Shown in pieces: positions 17,601 through 26,302 of a stretch of 64,000 bases of DNA. Source of the DNA: Rhizobium sp. CF122 (GTDB taxonomy: Bacteria > Pseudomonadota > Alphaproteobacteria > Rhizobiales > Rhizobiaceae); assembly GCF_000282035.1 (NCBI RefSeq), contig NZ_AKKA01000095.1, positions 97,281-161,280 on the forward strand, given 5' to 3'. The notes under the pieces were generated by a model that worked only from the letters and a program-made list of their open reading frames with translations, was not told the origin of the DNA and made no database searches. How positions within the stretch are numbered: position 1 is the first letter of the stretch; each line of letters opens with the position of its first letter. Made by a program: the position numbers and the translations under genes.

Positions 17601-18353
17601 GTGCAGAAATATTACCGTATCGGCCAGATCGTTCCGAGCTCCAATACAACGATGGAGACCGAAATTCCCGCCATGTTGACGGCACGCCAGTCCATCCGCC
17701 CCGAGCGCTTCACCTTCCACTCCAGCCGCATGCGGATGAAGAAAGTGGTCAAGGAAGAACTGGCAGCGATGGACGCCGAATCCGACCGTTGCGCCGTCGA
17801 GCTTTCCGACGCCCGCGTCGATGTTCTCGGATACGCCTGCCTGGTTGCGATCATGGCGATGGGCCTCGGCTATCACCGCCAGTCGGAAAAGCGCCTCACC
17901 GGCCGCACTCAGGAAAACGACACGAACATTCCGGTTGTTACCAGCGCCGGCGCGCTGATCGAAGGCCTGAAGGTGATGAAGGCCAAGAAGATTGCCGTCG
18001 TCGCACCGTATATGAAGCCCCTCACCGAACTCGTCGTGAACTATATTCGCGAAGAGGGCTTCGAGGTGATGGATTGGCGGGCGCTGGAAATTGCCGATAA
18101 TCTCGATGTCGCCCGCCACGACCCGGAAAACCTGCCGGCGATCGTCCAGACACTCGCTCTCTCGGATGTCGACGTGATCGTGCTTTCGGCCTGCGTGCAG
18201 ATGCCGTCGCTGCCTGTGATCGCCAAGGTCGAGGCCATGACGGGCAAGCCGGTCCTCACCGCCGCCGTCGCCACCACGTATTGCATGCTGAAATCACTGG
18301 GAATGGAAGCCGTCGTACCGGGTGCCGGCGCGCTGCTGTCCGGCGCGTATTGA
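17601..18353 (+). CDS. nicE: Maleate cis-trans isomerase
   Basis: 250 residues from a GTG at 17601 with AGAGGA upstream. The GTG gives the expected N-terminus (QKYYRIGQIVPSSNTTMETEIPAML) and the length of known NicE (250). An Asp/Glu-racemase-type fold is indicated by the paired catalytic cysteines in GYACLVAIMAMG and VLSACVQMPSL. NicE isomerises maleate to fumarate, the last step of nicotinate breakdown before the citric acid cycle. An in-frame upstream start at 17523 would add 26 unlikely residues. Confidence 0.92.
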   Translation: MQKYYRIGQIVPSSNTTMETEIPAMLTARQSIRPERFTFHSSRMRMKKVVKEELAAMDAESDRCAVELSDARVDVLGYACLVAIMAMGLGYHRQSEKRLTGRTQENDTNIPVVTSAGALIEGLKVMKAKKIAVVAPYMKPLTELVVNYIREEGFEVMDWRALEIADNLDVARHDPENLPAIVQTLALSDVDVIVLSACVQMPSLPVIAKVEAMTGKPVLTAAVATTYCMLKSLGMEAVVPGAGALLSGAY

Positions 18354-18363
18354 GGAGAGCCCG

Positions 18364-19005
18364 ATGGTCAGTGCCGAAACCAACTATCAGGGCGTCTGGG
18401 GCAACCGCATCGGCTTCGGCCAGCGCCCCGCCTTGCTCGTCATAGACTTTCTGAAGGCCTATACGGTGGAAGGCGCGCCGCTCTTTGCGCCGGGTGTCGT
18501 CGATGCAGTGGCGCAAACACCGGCGCTTCTGGCTGCTGCGCGGGCCGCAGGCATTCCCGTCATCCACACCCGCATCCTTTATCTCGCGGAAAACTGTGCC
18601 GATGGCGGCATGTGGGTGAAGAAGGCCCCGGTCATGAAGGCCATGGTCGAGGGCAACGTGCTGGCCGAATTCTGCGACGGCGTCGCTCCGGAAAAAGGCG
18701 AACTTGTCATAGTCAAGCAATATGCCAGCGCCTTCTTCGGCACCAGCCTCGCCTCGCATCTGCGTGCGCAGGGCATCGACACGGTCGTGTTAGCCGGCTG
18801 CTCGACCAGCGGCTGCATCCGTGCGAGCGCCGTCGATGCCGTGCAGCACGGCTTCCGGACCATTGTCGTGCGCGATTGCGTCGGCGACCGGCATCCCGAT
18901 CCGCACAATGCCAACCTCTTCGACATCGACAGCAAGTATGGCGATGTCGTTTCGAGGGAGGAGGCGATCGCCGAAATTGCCAAGGTCAAGTCCGACTGTC
19001 CGTAA
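18364..19005 (+). CDS. nicF: Maleamate amidohydrolase
   Basis: 213 residues, the length of characterised NicF, from the ATG at 18364 after GAGGAGA. The cysteine-hydrolase triad is visible: Asp in LLVIDFLKAYT, Lys in VIVKQYASAFFGTS and the nucleophile Cys in GCSTSGCIRAS. It hydrolyses maleamate to maleate and ammonia between the NicD and NicE steps. The gap to nicE is ten bases. Confidence 0.93.
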   Translation: MVSAETNYQGVWGNRIGFGQRPALLVIDFLKAYTVEGAPLFAPGVVDAVAQTPALLAAARAAGIPVIHTRILYLAENCADGGMWVKKAPVMKAMVEGNVLAEFCDGVAPEKGELVIVKQYASAFFGTSLASHLRAQGIDTVVLAGCSTSGCIRASAVDAVQHGFRTIVVRDCVGDRHPDPHNANLFDIDSKYGDVVSREEAIAEIAKVKSDCP

Positions 19006-19049
19006 CTTTACAAAACAGCCAAGCCTTCAAACAAGATAGGGGAATGAGC

Positions 19050-20081
19050 ATGGATCAATTCAGCTTCACGGAAATCTGCCTACATCAGTTGAAGATGTCG
19101 GGCGTCCACGAGGGAGAAAAACTCATTGTCCTTACCCAGGGCAACGAGCGCCTCGATTACGCCGACGCCTTCATGGCGGCGGGCATGCGTCTTGGCGCCA
19201 AGATGTATCACATGCGTTTGCCGCCGGTGCCGCCGGCAGGTGCATGGGCGGTCGGCCAGACAGGCCTTGCTGCCATGCCGGAAGCGGTAGAGGCCCTGAA
19301 GGCCGCCGACATGCTGATCGATTGCATCTTTCTACTCTTCAGCCCGGAACAGATGGCGATCCAGGCGGCCGGCACGCGTATCCTGACCGCCGTGGAACCG
19401 CCGGAGATTCTGGCGCGCATGCTGCCGACAAAGGAACTGCGCGAGCGCGTTGAATTTGCCGGAGACCTGCTGTCCAAGGCGAAGGTGATGCGGATCACTT
19501 CTCCGCATGGCACGGATGTCACCTACAAGCTCAACACCTATCCCGCCATTACGGAATATGCGTGCACGGACGAGCCGGGCCGCTGGGATCATTGGCCGTC
19601 CGGCTTTGTCTTTACCGGTGGTGACGACGATGGCGTCGACGGTACAATCGTCGTTGCTCCGGGCGATATCCTGCTGCCGCAGAACATCTACGTGCGCGAC
19701 CCGATCATTTATACGATCGAAAACGGTTGGATCACCGACATTCGCGGCGGTCTCGATGCCGAGCTGGTCAAATCCTATATGGCAGGTTTCAACGACCCGC
19801 GTGGCATGGGCATGAGCCATGTCGGCTGGGGCCTTAATCAGAACGCTAAGTGGCATCGAATGGTGCCCGGCGAATTCCCCGGAGGCATGGGCATGGAGGC
19901 ACGCTCCTTCTACGGCAACGTGATGTTCTCCACTGGCCCCAACAACGAGCTCGGCGGCCCGAACGACACCGCCTGCCATCTGGACATCCCGATGCGCGGT
20001 TGCTCGCTGTTCCTCGACGATGAACCGATGGTTCTGGATGGCGACATCGCCGTCAAGGAAATGAAGTACAACTTCAAATAG
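19050..20081 (+). CDS. nicX: 2,5-dihydroxypyridine 5,6-dioxygenase
   Basis: 343 residues from the ATG at 19050, which has AGGGGA six bases upstream. A second ATG at 19044 touches that Shine-Dalgarno, so it is less likely. NicX is a mononuclear iron dioxygenase that opens the ring of 2,5-dihydroxypyridine to N-formylmaleamate. It resembles M29-type metalloproteins more than classical ring-cleaving enzymes. Metal-binding candidates cluster in the C-terminal half (GMGMSHVGWGLN, NDTACHLDIPM). Length agrees with the family (about 350). Confidence 0.92.
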   Translation: MDQFSFTEICLHQLKMSGVHEGEKLIVLTQGNERLDYADAFMAAGMRLGAKMYHMRLPPVPPAGAWAVGQTGLAAMPEAVEALKAADMLIDCIFLLFSPEQMAIQAAGTRILTAVEPPEILARMLPTKELRERVEFAGDLLSKAKVMRITSPHGTDVTYKLNTYPAITEYACTDEPGRWDHWPSGFVFTGGDDDGVDGTIVVAPGDILLPQNIYVRDPIIYTIENGWITDIRGGLDAELVKSYMAGFNDPRGMGMSHVGWGLNQNAKWHRMVPGEFPGGMGMEARSFYGNVMFSTGPNNELGGPNDTACHLDIPMRGCSLFLDDEPMVLDGDIAVKEMKYNFK

Positions 20082-20095
20082 CCGAGATAGCCAAG

Positions 20096-20123
20096 CCGCT
20101 CCGCGTGAAATCGCGCGGAGCGG
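20096..20123 (+). terminator. Perfect 10-bp GC-rich hairpin after nicX
   Basis: CCGCTCCGCG and its exact complement are separated by eight bases, 15 bases after the nicX stop and before nicR. No T tract follows, so it may stabilise the 3' end or attenuate transcription into nicR rather than terminate fully. Confidence 0.6.
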
Positions 20124-20226
20124 GTGCGGCTCGAGACGCCTTGACCAGCGCAACCTGCTGTGATGTTTCCTGCAGTGCGCGATGCATTCGCGCCGAAGAG
20201 CCGCAAACCGATGGACCACACCGACT

Positions 20227-20709
20227 ATGACCGCAAAAGACACCGAAGGCCTCCCCGAAGCGCCGGCGCCTCAGAATGGCTACCACGTCACGGAGCAAGT
20301 CGGGCATCTGCTGCGCAAGGCCTATCAGCGTCATCTGTCGATTTTCCAGACCAATGCCAGTGATCCAGACCTGACATCGGTGCAGTTTGTGACGCTGTGC
20401 GCGCTGCATGACCTCGGGCCCAGTTCACAGGTCGAGCTCGTCAAGGCCACCTCCGTCGACCAGGCGACCATCCGTGGCATCGTCGAGCGGCTGAAGGCCC
20501 GCGGACTGATCGATCTCTCCAAGGACCAGGCCGACGGCCGCAAGGTGGTGATCTCCCTGCTGCCCAGGGGCGAAGCCCTGCTGCAGGACATGTATCCACA
20601 AGCCTATATCATCAGCGAAAAGACCGTCGCGCGTCTCAACCCCGCGGAACGCATAGCGTTGTTGTATCTGCTGCGCAAGATCGCCGACGATGAGACTGGA
20701 GAACAGTAG
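20227..20709 (+). CDS. nicR: MarR-family repressor of the nic genes
   Basis: 160 residues from the ATG at 20227. Winged-helix MarR layout: N-terminal dimer helices (LLRKAYQRHLSIF), recognition region around TSVDQATIRGIVERLKARGL, wing DQADGRKVVISLLPRG, then a C-terminal helix. NicR-type repressors release DNA when 6-hydroxynicotinate appears. Its probable operators are the two palindromes at 15387-15402 and 15518-15529. It lies downstream of nicX, separated by a hairpin. A close paralogue sits at 880-1368. Confidence 0.85.
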   Translation: MTAKDTEGLPEAPAPQNGYHVTEQVGHLLRKAYQRHLSIFQTNASDPDLTSVQFVTLCALHDLGPSSQVELVKATSVDQATIRGIVERLKARGLIDLSKDQADGRKVVISLLPRGEALLQDMYPQAYIISEKTVARLNPAERIALLYLLRKIADDETGEQ

Positions 20710-20758
20710 GTGTTGATTGGGGTACCTGCGGTCTTGAACGGAATCGAACCATCGATCA

Positions 20759-20784
20759 GGCGATTGCGGCATATATCGCTTTTT
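20759..20784 (+). terminator. Weak intrinsic terminator after nicR
   Basis: A GCGAT/ATCGC stem with a ten-base loop is followed by five T residues, 50 bases after the nicR stop. The stem is short, so this is only a likely terminator. Confidence 0.45.
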
Positions 20785-20914
20785 ATGGAACTGGCGTTCG
20801 CGATTTCGGCTCAGTCTCTATCGCCTGTTAAGAGCATGAGGTTCGGCTGAGTAACAAAAATCAGCCCCTATGAAGCGTTATTCTCGGAATGTGATAGTCC
20901 CTCGGGCTGTCCAA

Positions 20915-21607
20915 TCAAGCTCGAATATAATCAGGGAATTCTGCGCTGATAACGTCAATGATGGAAAGAGTGCCTGACAGATGGCGCCTTAGCGCCGCAG
21001 CCGCTGCCTCGGGTTTGCCGGACCCTATAGCCTCGACGATTGCCGCGTGGTCCGCGATCACCATCTGCATCTTTCCAGGCATTGGCAGGTTCAGGCGACG
21101 CAATCGATCGAGGTGAACACTCTGGCGACGAACATTTGCCCAGAGCTGCAGGATGCCGCTCCTTTCATAGAGTTTTCTGTGAAACTCGCGGTCGATGCCG
21201 TCAAATGTGTCGTAGGTTTCGGGCGTTGCCACCGCTTTCTGCCTGGCGAGGATTTCTCCAAGTTCGGCTGCAGTCTTGGCGGGTGCCGCCTCCGTTAACC
21301 TTCGCACCGCTTCGAGTTCGATCGACAACCGCAGGAACTGCGCTTGCCTGGCATGGTCAATATCGATCTTCGCCACAACCGTCGCATATTGCGGATAGAC
21401 ATCGACGATCCCTTCTTCCTGCAGCCGCATCAGGGCGTCACGTACCGGCGTCTGGCTGACCCCGAACTCCAACTGCAACGATGCCCGCGACAAAATCGTG
21501 CCTGGCGCTAGTTCTACCTTGAGGATGCGCTCCCGCAGAATTTCATGCACCTGTAGCGCCACCTGCCGCGAACGGTCCAGTTGGCTGCCCCTCATCACAC
21601 TACCCAT
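20915..21607 (-). CDS. GntR-family regulator (FCD type)
   Basis: 230 residues from the ATG at 21607; a GTG at 21622 and an ATG at 21595 are alternatives. The N-terminal winged helix is clear (LRERILKVELAPGTILSRASLQLEFGVSQTPVRDAL). The C-terminal helical FCD ligand domain has metal-site-like Asp/His residues (DREFHRKLY, ADHAAIVEAI). It faces the ABC-dehydratase operon across 147 bases containing a long inverted repeat, so it most likely controls that operon in response to a sugar acid or carboxylate. Confidence 0.9.
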   Translation of the reverse strand: MGSVMRGSQLDRSRQVALQVHEILRERILKVELAPGTILSRASLQLEFGVSQTPVRDALMRLQEEGIVDVYPQYATVVAKIDIDHARQAQFLRLSIELEAVRRLTEAAPAKTAAELGEILARQKAVATPETYDTFDGIDREFHRKLYERSGILQLWANVRRQSVHLDRLRRLNLPMPGKMQMVIADHAAIVEAIGSGKPEAAAAALRRHLSGTLSIIDVISAEFPDYIRA

Positions 21608-21639
21608 CCCATTTCCATCCACTTGCTCGCCATCACAGT

Positions 21640-21680
21640 ACTAAAACATAAAAGCGGGGTTGATGCACTGATGTTTTAGT
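21640..21680. promoter_or_regulatory. Inverted-repeat operator of the GntR regulator
   Basis: ACTAAAACAT at 21640-21649 and its exact complement ATGTTTTAGT at 21671-21680. With flanking bases the arms read AGyACTAAAACAT on both sides. It lies between the divergent GntR gene and the binding-protein gene, where an autoregulating GntR protein would bind. The 21-base spacing suggests two dimers or looping across two helical turns. Confidence 0.65.
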
Positions 21681-21754
21681 GCTTCAATGCATTATTCGCT
21701 TTTCACACTAGGCGAAACCCGGGCCGGGAGGGCCCCCACCTTGGGAGGAAAACC

Positions 21755-22759
21755 ATGCGACTCTTGATCAGCGGCGTGACCGCAATTGCTATGGCTCTAG
21801 GCTTGGCTTGTCCGAGCCAGGCACAGGACAAGACCAATATCTCCATCACCCGGCAGCCTGGCATTCTTTATCTTGCGAGCCACGTGATGGAGACGCAGAA
21901 GCTCATCGAAAAACAGGCCGCCAAAGAGGGTGTCGAGGGCGTGACCGTCGAATGGCGGACTTTTAGCGGCGGTGGCGCCCAGACTGATGCCTTGCTCGCC
22001 GGTAATGTCGATGTCGTCAATACAGGTACTGGCAACCTCCTGCTTCTGTGGGATCGCACCCGCGGCAAGGTGAAGGGCATCATCACCAGCTCGGCCCAAC
22101 CTGTCATCATGGTGTCCAACGACCCGCGCATCAAATCGCTGAAGGATATTGGCGAAGGCGACAAGATCGCCGTGCCGACTGTCGGCGTCTCGACCCAGGC
22201 TATCCTGCTGCAGATGGCGGCAGCCAAGCTTTATGGCGACGATCAGGTCAAGAAATTCGATTCCAACACCGTGCAGCTCGGCCATCCGGATGCAGTGGCA
22301 GCCATCGCCAACTCCAAGCATGAAGTGAAGAACCACTTCTCCGCACCGCCGTTCCAGTATGTCGAGCTGAAACAGCAAGGTGTCCACAAGGTCACGGATT
22401 CGCGCGAAATCCTTGGCGGTGCCTTGACCCAAGCCACCTTCTTCACCACCACGGCCTTCGCAGAAGCCAATCCGAAACTGGTCAAGGCACTGCGTACGGC
22501 AACCGAAGAGGCCGTCGCCTTCATCAAGAAGGATCCGAAGGCAGCCCTTGAAGCCTATAAGTCCATCTCCGGCGACAAGACCAGCCTCGACGATCTTCTC
22601 GCCATGCTGAAGGAACCCGGCATGGACGAATGGCGCACCGACCCGCAGGGAACGATGAAGTTTGCCGCACATCTCAACAAGATCGGCACGCTGAAGACCA
22701 TGCCAAAGGCCTGGACCGACTATTACCTGCCCGACAGCGCCTATCTCAACGGCAACTGA
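21755..22759 (+). CDS. ABC transporter binding protein (NitT/TauT/SsuA type)
   Basis: 334 residues with a clean Sec signal (MRLLISGVTAIAMALGLACPSQAQ, cleavage near residue 24) and a good AGGAGG-like site upstream (GGGAGGAAAACC). The mature part follows the nitrate/taurine/sulfonate receptor layout: two alpha/beta lobes, with GGGAQTDALLAGNVDVVNTGTGN in lobe 1. It is first in an operon with ATPase, permease, IlvD/Edd dehydratase and RraA-like genes, so the ligand may be a sugar acid or branched hydroxy acid rather than a sulfonate. Confidence 0.88.
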   Translation: MRLLISGVTAIAMALGLACPSQAQDKTNISITRQPGILYLASHVMETQKLIEKQAAKEGVEGVTVEWRTFSGGGAQTDALLAGNVDVVNTGTGNLLLLWDRTRGKVKGIITSSAQPVIMVSNDPRIKSLKDIGEGDKIAVPTVGVSTQAILLQMAAAKLYGDDQVKKFDSNTVQLGHPDAVAAIANSKHEVKNHFSAPPFQYVELKQQGVHKVTDSREILGGALTQATFFTTTAFAEANPKLVKALRTATEEAVAFIKKDPKAALEAYKSISGDKTSLDDLLAMLKEPGMDEWRTDPQGTMKFAAHLNKIGTLKTMPKAWTDYYLPDSAYLNGN

Positions 22760-22774
22760 GCCCGTCGCGACACC

Positions 22775-22802
22775 AGCAGCGGCGGACACGCTTGCCGCTG
22801 CT
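22775..22802 (+). terminator. 9-bp hairpin between receptor and ATPase genes
   Basis: AGCAGCGGC and its exact complement around a ten-base loop, 15 bases after the receptor stop, with no strong T tract. In such operons hairpins here commonly protect the receptor mRNA and raise its level over the membrane genes. Confidence 0.6.
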
Positions 22803-22824
22803 CCTCTTAGGGAGTGAACCCATC

Positions 22825-23640
22825 ATGCAGGCAAATATTGCCGCCGCCGAGCGCATTGCGCCGGCTGCCGACAAGGCACCGCTTCTGTCCGTTGACCACG
22901 TGACACTGCGCTACAAGACACCCAACCTTCTCATCACCGCCACCGAAGACGTCAGTTTCAATGTCCGCGAATCCGACCGTTTCGTTCTTCTCGGCCCCTC
23001 GGGCTGCGGCAAGTCCACGCTGCTGAAGGCTGTCGGCGGCTACATGGCTCCGTCTGCTGGCGCGATCCACATCAACGGCCGTGAGGTAAAGCGCCCCGGG
23101 CCAGACCGGATGATGGTGTTTCAGGAATTCGACCAGCTGATGCCATGGAAGACGGTGTTAGAAAATGTCATGTTCCCGCTCGTTGTCGCCCGCAAACTGC
23201 CGAAGGCCGAAGCCGAGGCGCTGGCTCGCCAATACATCGACAAGGTCAAGCTGACTCGCGCCATCGAAAGCTACCCGCACACACTGTCGGGTGGCATGAA
23301 ACAGCGCGTGGCCATTGCCCGCGGCATGGCCATGCAGCCGGACATCCTGCTGATGGACGAACCGTTCGCCGCCCTTGACGCGCTGACCCGCCGGCAGATG
23401 CAGGACGAGCTGCTGCAGCTCTGGGAAGACACCAAGTTCACGGTCATCTTCGTTACCCACTCGATCGCCGAGGCGATCAAGATTTCCAACCGCATCCTGC
23501 TGCTCTCGCCGCATCCCGGCCGGGTGAAGGCAGAGGTCGTCGATGTCGACAAGATCAGCCACGAGGATGGCAGCGCCGTGGCCCTTGAGCGCGATATCCA
23601 TAACCTGCTGTTCTCCAACGAGCCCGGTCACAAGGAATAA
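22825..23640 (+). CDS. ABC transporter ATPase (NitT/TauT type)
   Basis: 271 residues from the ATG at 22825; longer in-frame starts would run into the receptor gene. It has Walker A GPSGCGKST (residues 57-65), Q-loop MVFQEFDQLMPW, signature LSGGMKQR, Walker B LLMDEPFAALD and H-loop VTHSIAEA. It powers the importer with the permease three bases downstream. Confidence 0.92.
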   Translation: MQANIAAAERIAPAADKAPLLSVDHVTLRYKTPNLLITATEDVSFNVRESDRFVLLGPSGCGKSTLLKAVGGYMAPSAGAIHINGREVKRPGPDRMMVFQEFDQLMPWKTVLENVMFPLVVARKLPKAEAEALARQYIDKVKLTRAIESYPHTLSGGMKQRVAIARGMAMQPDILLMDEPFAALDALTRRQMQDELLQLWEDTKFTVIFVTHSIAEAIKISNRILLLSPHPGRVKAEVVDVDKISHEDGSAVALERDIHNLLFSNEPGHKE

Positions 23641-23643
23641 GCC

Positions 23644-24513
23644 ATGCTGTCCGCAAACATCATTCTCGCGGCCGATGTCGAGGCCAACAAACCTTATGAC
23701 AACATCAAGCCGGTGGAACAGAAGCTCAGCCCACTCGAAACCCTGTGGGGCATCGGCGCCTTGCGCAAGACGCTGCTGATCCTGACGCTTGCCATCGTCT
23801 GGCAGGTCTATGCTTCGTTTCTCGACAACCCGCTGCTGTTCCCGACCCTCACCGACACGATCACCACGCTGATCGACCGCTTTGCGGACGGGACACTGCC
23901 GGCCCGGATCTGGACGACGCTGCAGATCCTGTTCGTGGGCTATGCTGTGGGCACGGTGCTCGCCGCGCTCCTGACCGTGCTGGCCATCAACACCCGTATC
24001 GGTACCGACTTTCTCGAAACCATGACGGCGATGTTCAATCCGCTCCCGGCCATCTCGCTTTTGCCGCTGGCGCTGATCTGGTTCGGTCTGGGTGCCTCCA
24101 GCCTGGTGTTCGTGCTCGTGCATTCGGTGCTCTGGGCCGTTGCCCTCAACACCCATTCCGGATTCCTCGGCGTGTCTCGCACCCTGCGCATGGTCGGGGC
24201 AAACTACGGCCTCACCGGCATTTCATACGTGCTGCGCATCCTCGTGCCGGCCGCCTTCCCGTCCATCCTCACCGGTCTGAAGATCGGCTGGGCCTTTGCC
24301 TGGCGGACGCTGATCGCCGCCGAACTTGTCTTCGGCGTCTCGTCCGGCCAGGGCGGTCTCGGCTGGTTCATCTTCGAGAACCGCAACCTGCTCGATATCC
24401 CGGCCGTATTCGCCGGCCTTCTCACCGTCATCATTATCGGTCTGATCGTTGAAAACCTTGTTTTCCAGACGATCGAACGCCACACCATCCAGAAATGGGG
24501 CATGAAGGAATAG
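23644..24513 (+). CDS. ABC transporter permease (NitT/TauT type)
   Basis: 289 residues. A cytoplasmic N-terminus of about 45 residues precedes roughly six membrane segments (LLILTLAIVWQVYASF, LFVGYAVGTVLAALLTVLAI, ISLLPLALIWFGLG and others). The coupling loop around RMVGANYGLTGISYVLRILVP is the ATPase-docking EAA-type loop. It is tightly spaced with the ATPase gene (three bases). Confidence 0.92.
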   Translation: MLSANIILAADVEANKPYDNIKPVEQKLSPLETLWGIGALRKTLLILTLAIVWQVYASFLDNPLLFPTLTDTITTLIDRFADGTLPARIWTTLQILFVGYAVGTVLAALLTVLAINTRIGTDFLETMTAMFNPLPAISLLPLALIWFGLGASSLVFVLVHSVLWAVALNTHSGFLGVSRTLRMVGANYGLTGISYVLRILVPAAFPSILTGLKIGWAFAWRTLIAAELVFGVSSGQGGLGWFIFENRNLLDIPAVFAGLLTVIIIGLIVENLVFQTIERHTIQKWGMKE

Positions 24514-24551
24514 CTTCGCCGCTCCTTCCAATCCCTATAAGGTCATTTCCC

Positions 24552-26288
24552 ATGACAAACAGAAAAACGCCAGAAACGCTGCGAAGCGCCCGCTGGTTTG
24601 CGCCTGACGACCTCCGCTCGTTTGGCCACCGCTCACGCATGATGCAACTCGGTTATGCGGAAGAGGATTTCCGAGACAAGCCGATCATCGGCATCCTCGA
24701 CACCTGGTCGGAACTTAATACCTGCCACTCCCACTTCAAGGAACGCGTGCAGGACGTAAAGCGTGGAGTTTCCCAGGCCGGCGGCTTTCCCGTGCAGATG
24801 CCCTCTCTTTCGGTCGACGAAAGTTTTACCAAGCCGACCTCCATGCTCTACCGCAACATGCTGGCCATGGAGACGGAGGAGATGATCCGTTCGCATCCGC
24901 TCGACGGCGTCGTGTTGATGGGCGGTTGCGACAAGACGACACCCGGCCTGGTCATGGGCGCGATCTCGGCTGGCGTGCCGATGATCTATCTCCCTGCCGG
25001 TCCGATGCTCCGCGGAAATTATGCGGGGAAGATTCTGGGTTCCGGTTCGGATGCCTGGAAATACTGGGACGAGCGCCGCGCCGGCAACATTTCCGACGAG
25101 GAATGGCTGGGCGTGCAGGGTGGCATCGCCCGCTCGGCCGGCACCTGCATGACCATGGGCACTGCCTCGACCATGACGGCGATTGCCGATGCTATGGGCC
25201 TGACCCTTCCTGGCGCCTCTTCAATCCCGGCCGTCGATGCCAACCACCAGCGCATGTCGGCGTCGTGCGGCCGCCGCATCGTCGACATGGTCTGGGAAAA
25301 TCTCACCCCCGACCAGATCGTCACCGATGCTGCCTGCCGCAATGCCGCGATCGTTGCCATGGCCACCGGCTGTTCCACCAATGCTGTCGTGCATCTGATC
25401 GCCATGGCGCGGCGCGCCGGTGTCAACTTGACGCTGGACGACCTTGACGCACTCGGCCGCGTCACGCCGCTGATCGCCAATGTCCGCCCATCCGGCAAGG
25501 ACTACCTGATGGAGGACTTTTTCTATGCCGGTGGCTTGCGAGCCTTGATGAAGCAGATCGAGGACCGGCTCGAACTTTCGGCAATGACCGTTACCGGCAA
25601 GACCATGGGTGAGAACCTCGAGGGCGCGCAGGTCTATAACGACGATGTCATCCGGCCGCTTTCCAACCCGGTCTATCACGAGGGTTCGCTCGCCGTGGTA
25701 CGCGGCAATCTCTGCCCGGACGGTGCGGTCATCAAGCCGGCCGCCTGTGACCCGAGATATCACGTGCATCAGGGCCCGGCGATGGTGTTCGACAGCTATC
25801 CTGAGATGAAGAAGGCGATCGACGACGAGAACCTCGACGTTACGCCCGACCATGTGCTTGTTCTGCGCAATGCCGGCCCTCTGGGTGGACCCGGCTTTCC
25901 CGAATGGGGCATGCTGCCCATTCCAAAAGCGCTGATCAAGCAAGGCCACCGCGACATGCTGCGCATCTCCGACGCTCGTATGTCCGGCACATCCTACGGC
26001 GCCTGCGTGTTGCACGTTTCGCCGGAAAGTTATGTCGGCGGGCCGCTGTCGCTTCTGCAAAACGGCGATATCGTCCGTCTCGACCTGCCCAATCGTCAAC
26101 TCGACATGCTGGTTGGCGGGAATGAGCTTGCCCGCCGCAAGGCCGAATGGAAGGCGCCAGAGCCGCGTTACCAGCGCGGTTACGGCTGGATGTTCTCCCG
26201 CCATGTGACGCAGGCCGACCAGGGTTGCGACTTCGATTTTCTGGAAACCGGTTTCGGCAAGAATGCCGGCGAGCCGGATATCTATTGA
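24552..26288 (+). CDS. IlvD/Edd-family dehydratase (sugar-acid dehydratase-like)
   Basis: 578 residues from the ATG at 24552; the Shine-Dalgarno is weak (AAGG). IlvD/Edd enzymes use an Fe-S cluster to dehydrate hydroxy acids. Visible cluster and metal motifs are NTCHSH, GGCDKTTPG, AGTCMTMGTASTM and ATGCSTNAV, and the C-terminus has SDARMSGTSYG. The size (about 580) and the N-terminal RSARWFAPDDLRSFGHRSR fit the sugar-acid branch, such as L-arabinonate dehydratase, better than amino-acid IlvD. Together with the importer this suggests uptake and dehydration of an aldonic or similar hydroxy acid to a 2-keto-3-deoxy acid. Confidence 0.88.
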   Translation: MTNRKTPETLRSARWFAPDDLRSFGHRSRMMQLGYAEEDFRDKPIIGILDTWSELNTCHSHFKERVQDVKRGVSQAGGFPVQMPSLSVDESFTKPTSMLYRNMLAMETEEMIRSHPLDGVVLMGGCDKTTPGLVMGAISAGVPMIYLPAGPMLRGNYAGKILGSGSDAWKYWDERRAGNISDEEWLGVQGGIARSAGTCMTMGTASTMTAIADAMGLTLPGASSIPAVDANHQRMSASCGRRIVDMVWENLTPDQIVTDAACRNAAIVAMATGCSTNAVVHLIAMARRAGVNLTLDDLDALGRVTPLIANVRPSGKDYLMEDFFYAGGLRALMKQIEDRLELSAMTVTGKTMGENLEGAQVYNDDVIRPLSNPVYHEGSLAVVRGNLCPDGAVIKPAACDPRYHVHQGPAMVFDSYPEMKKAIDDENLDVTPDHVLVLRNAGPLGGPGFPEWGMLPIPKALIKQGHRDMLRISDARMSGTSYGACVLHVSPESYVGGPLSLLQNGDIVRLDLPNRQLDMLVGGNELARRKAEWKAPEPRYQRGYGWMFSRHVTQADQGCDFDFLETGFGKNAGEPDIY

Positions 26289-26302
26289 GGAAGGGAATAC
26301 CG

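Noticed and set aside
20715..20760. T-arm-like sequence on the minus strand (GGTTCGATTCC followed by an acceptor-like end), possibly a tRNA 3' end or attachment-site scar
   Set aside because: No D arm, anticodon arm or full cloverleaf can be folded, and no integrase gene is nearby. The resemblance is limited to about 20 bases.
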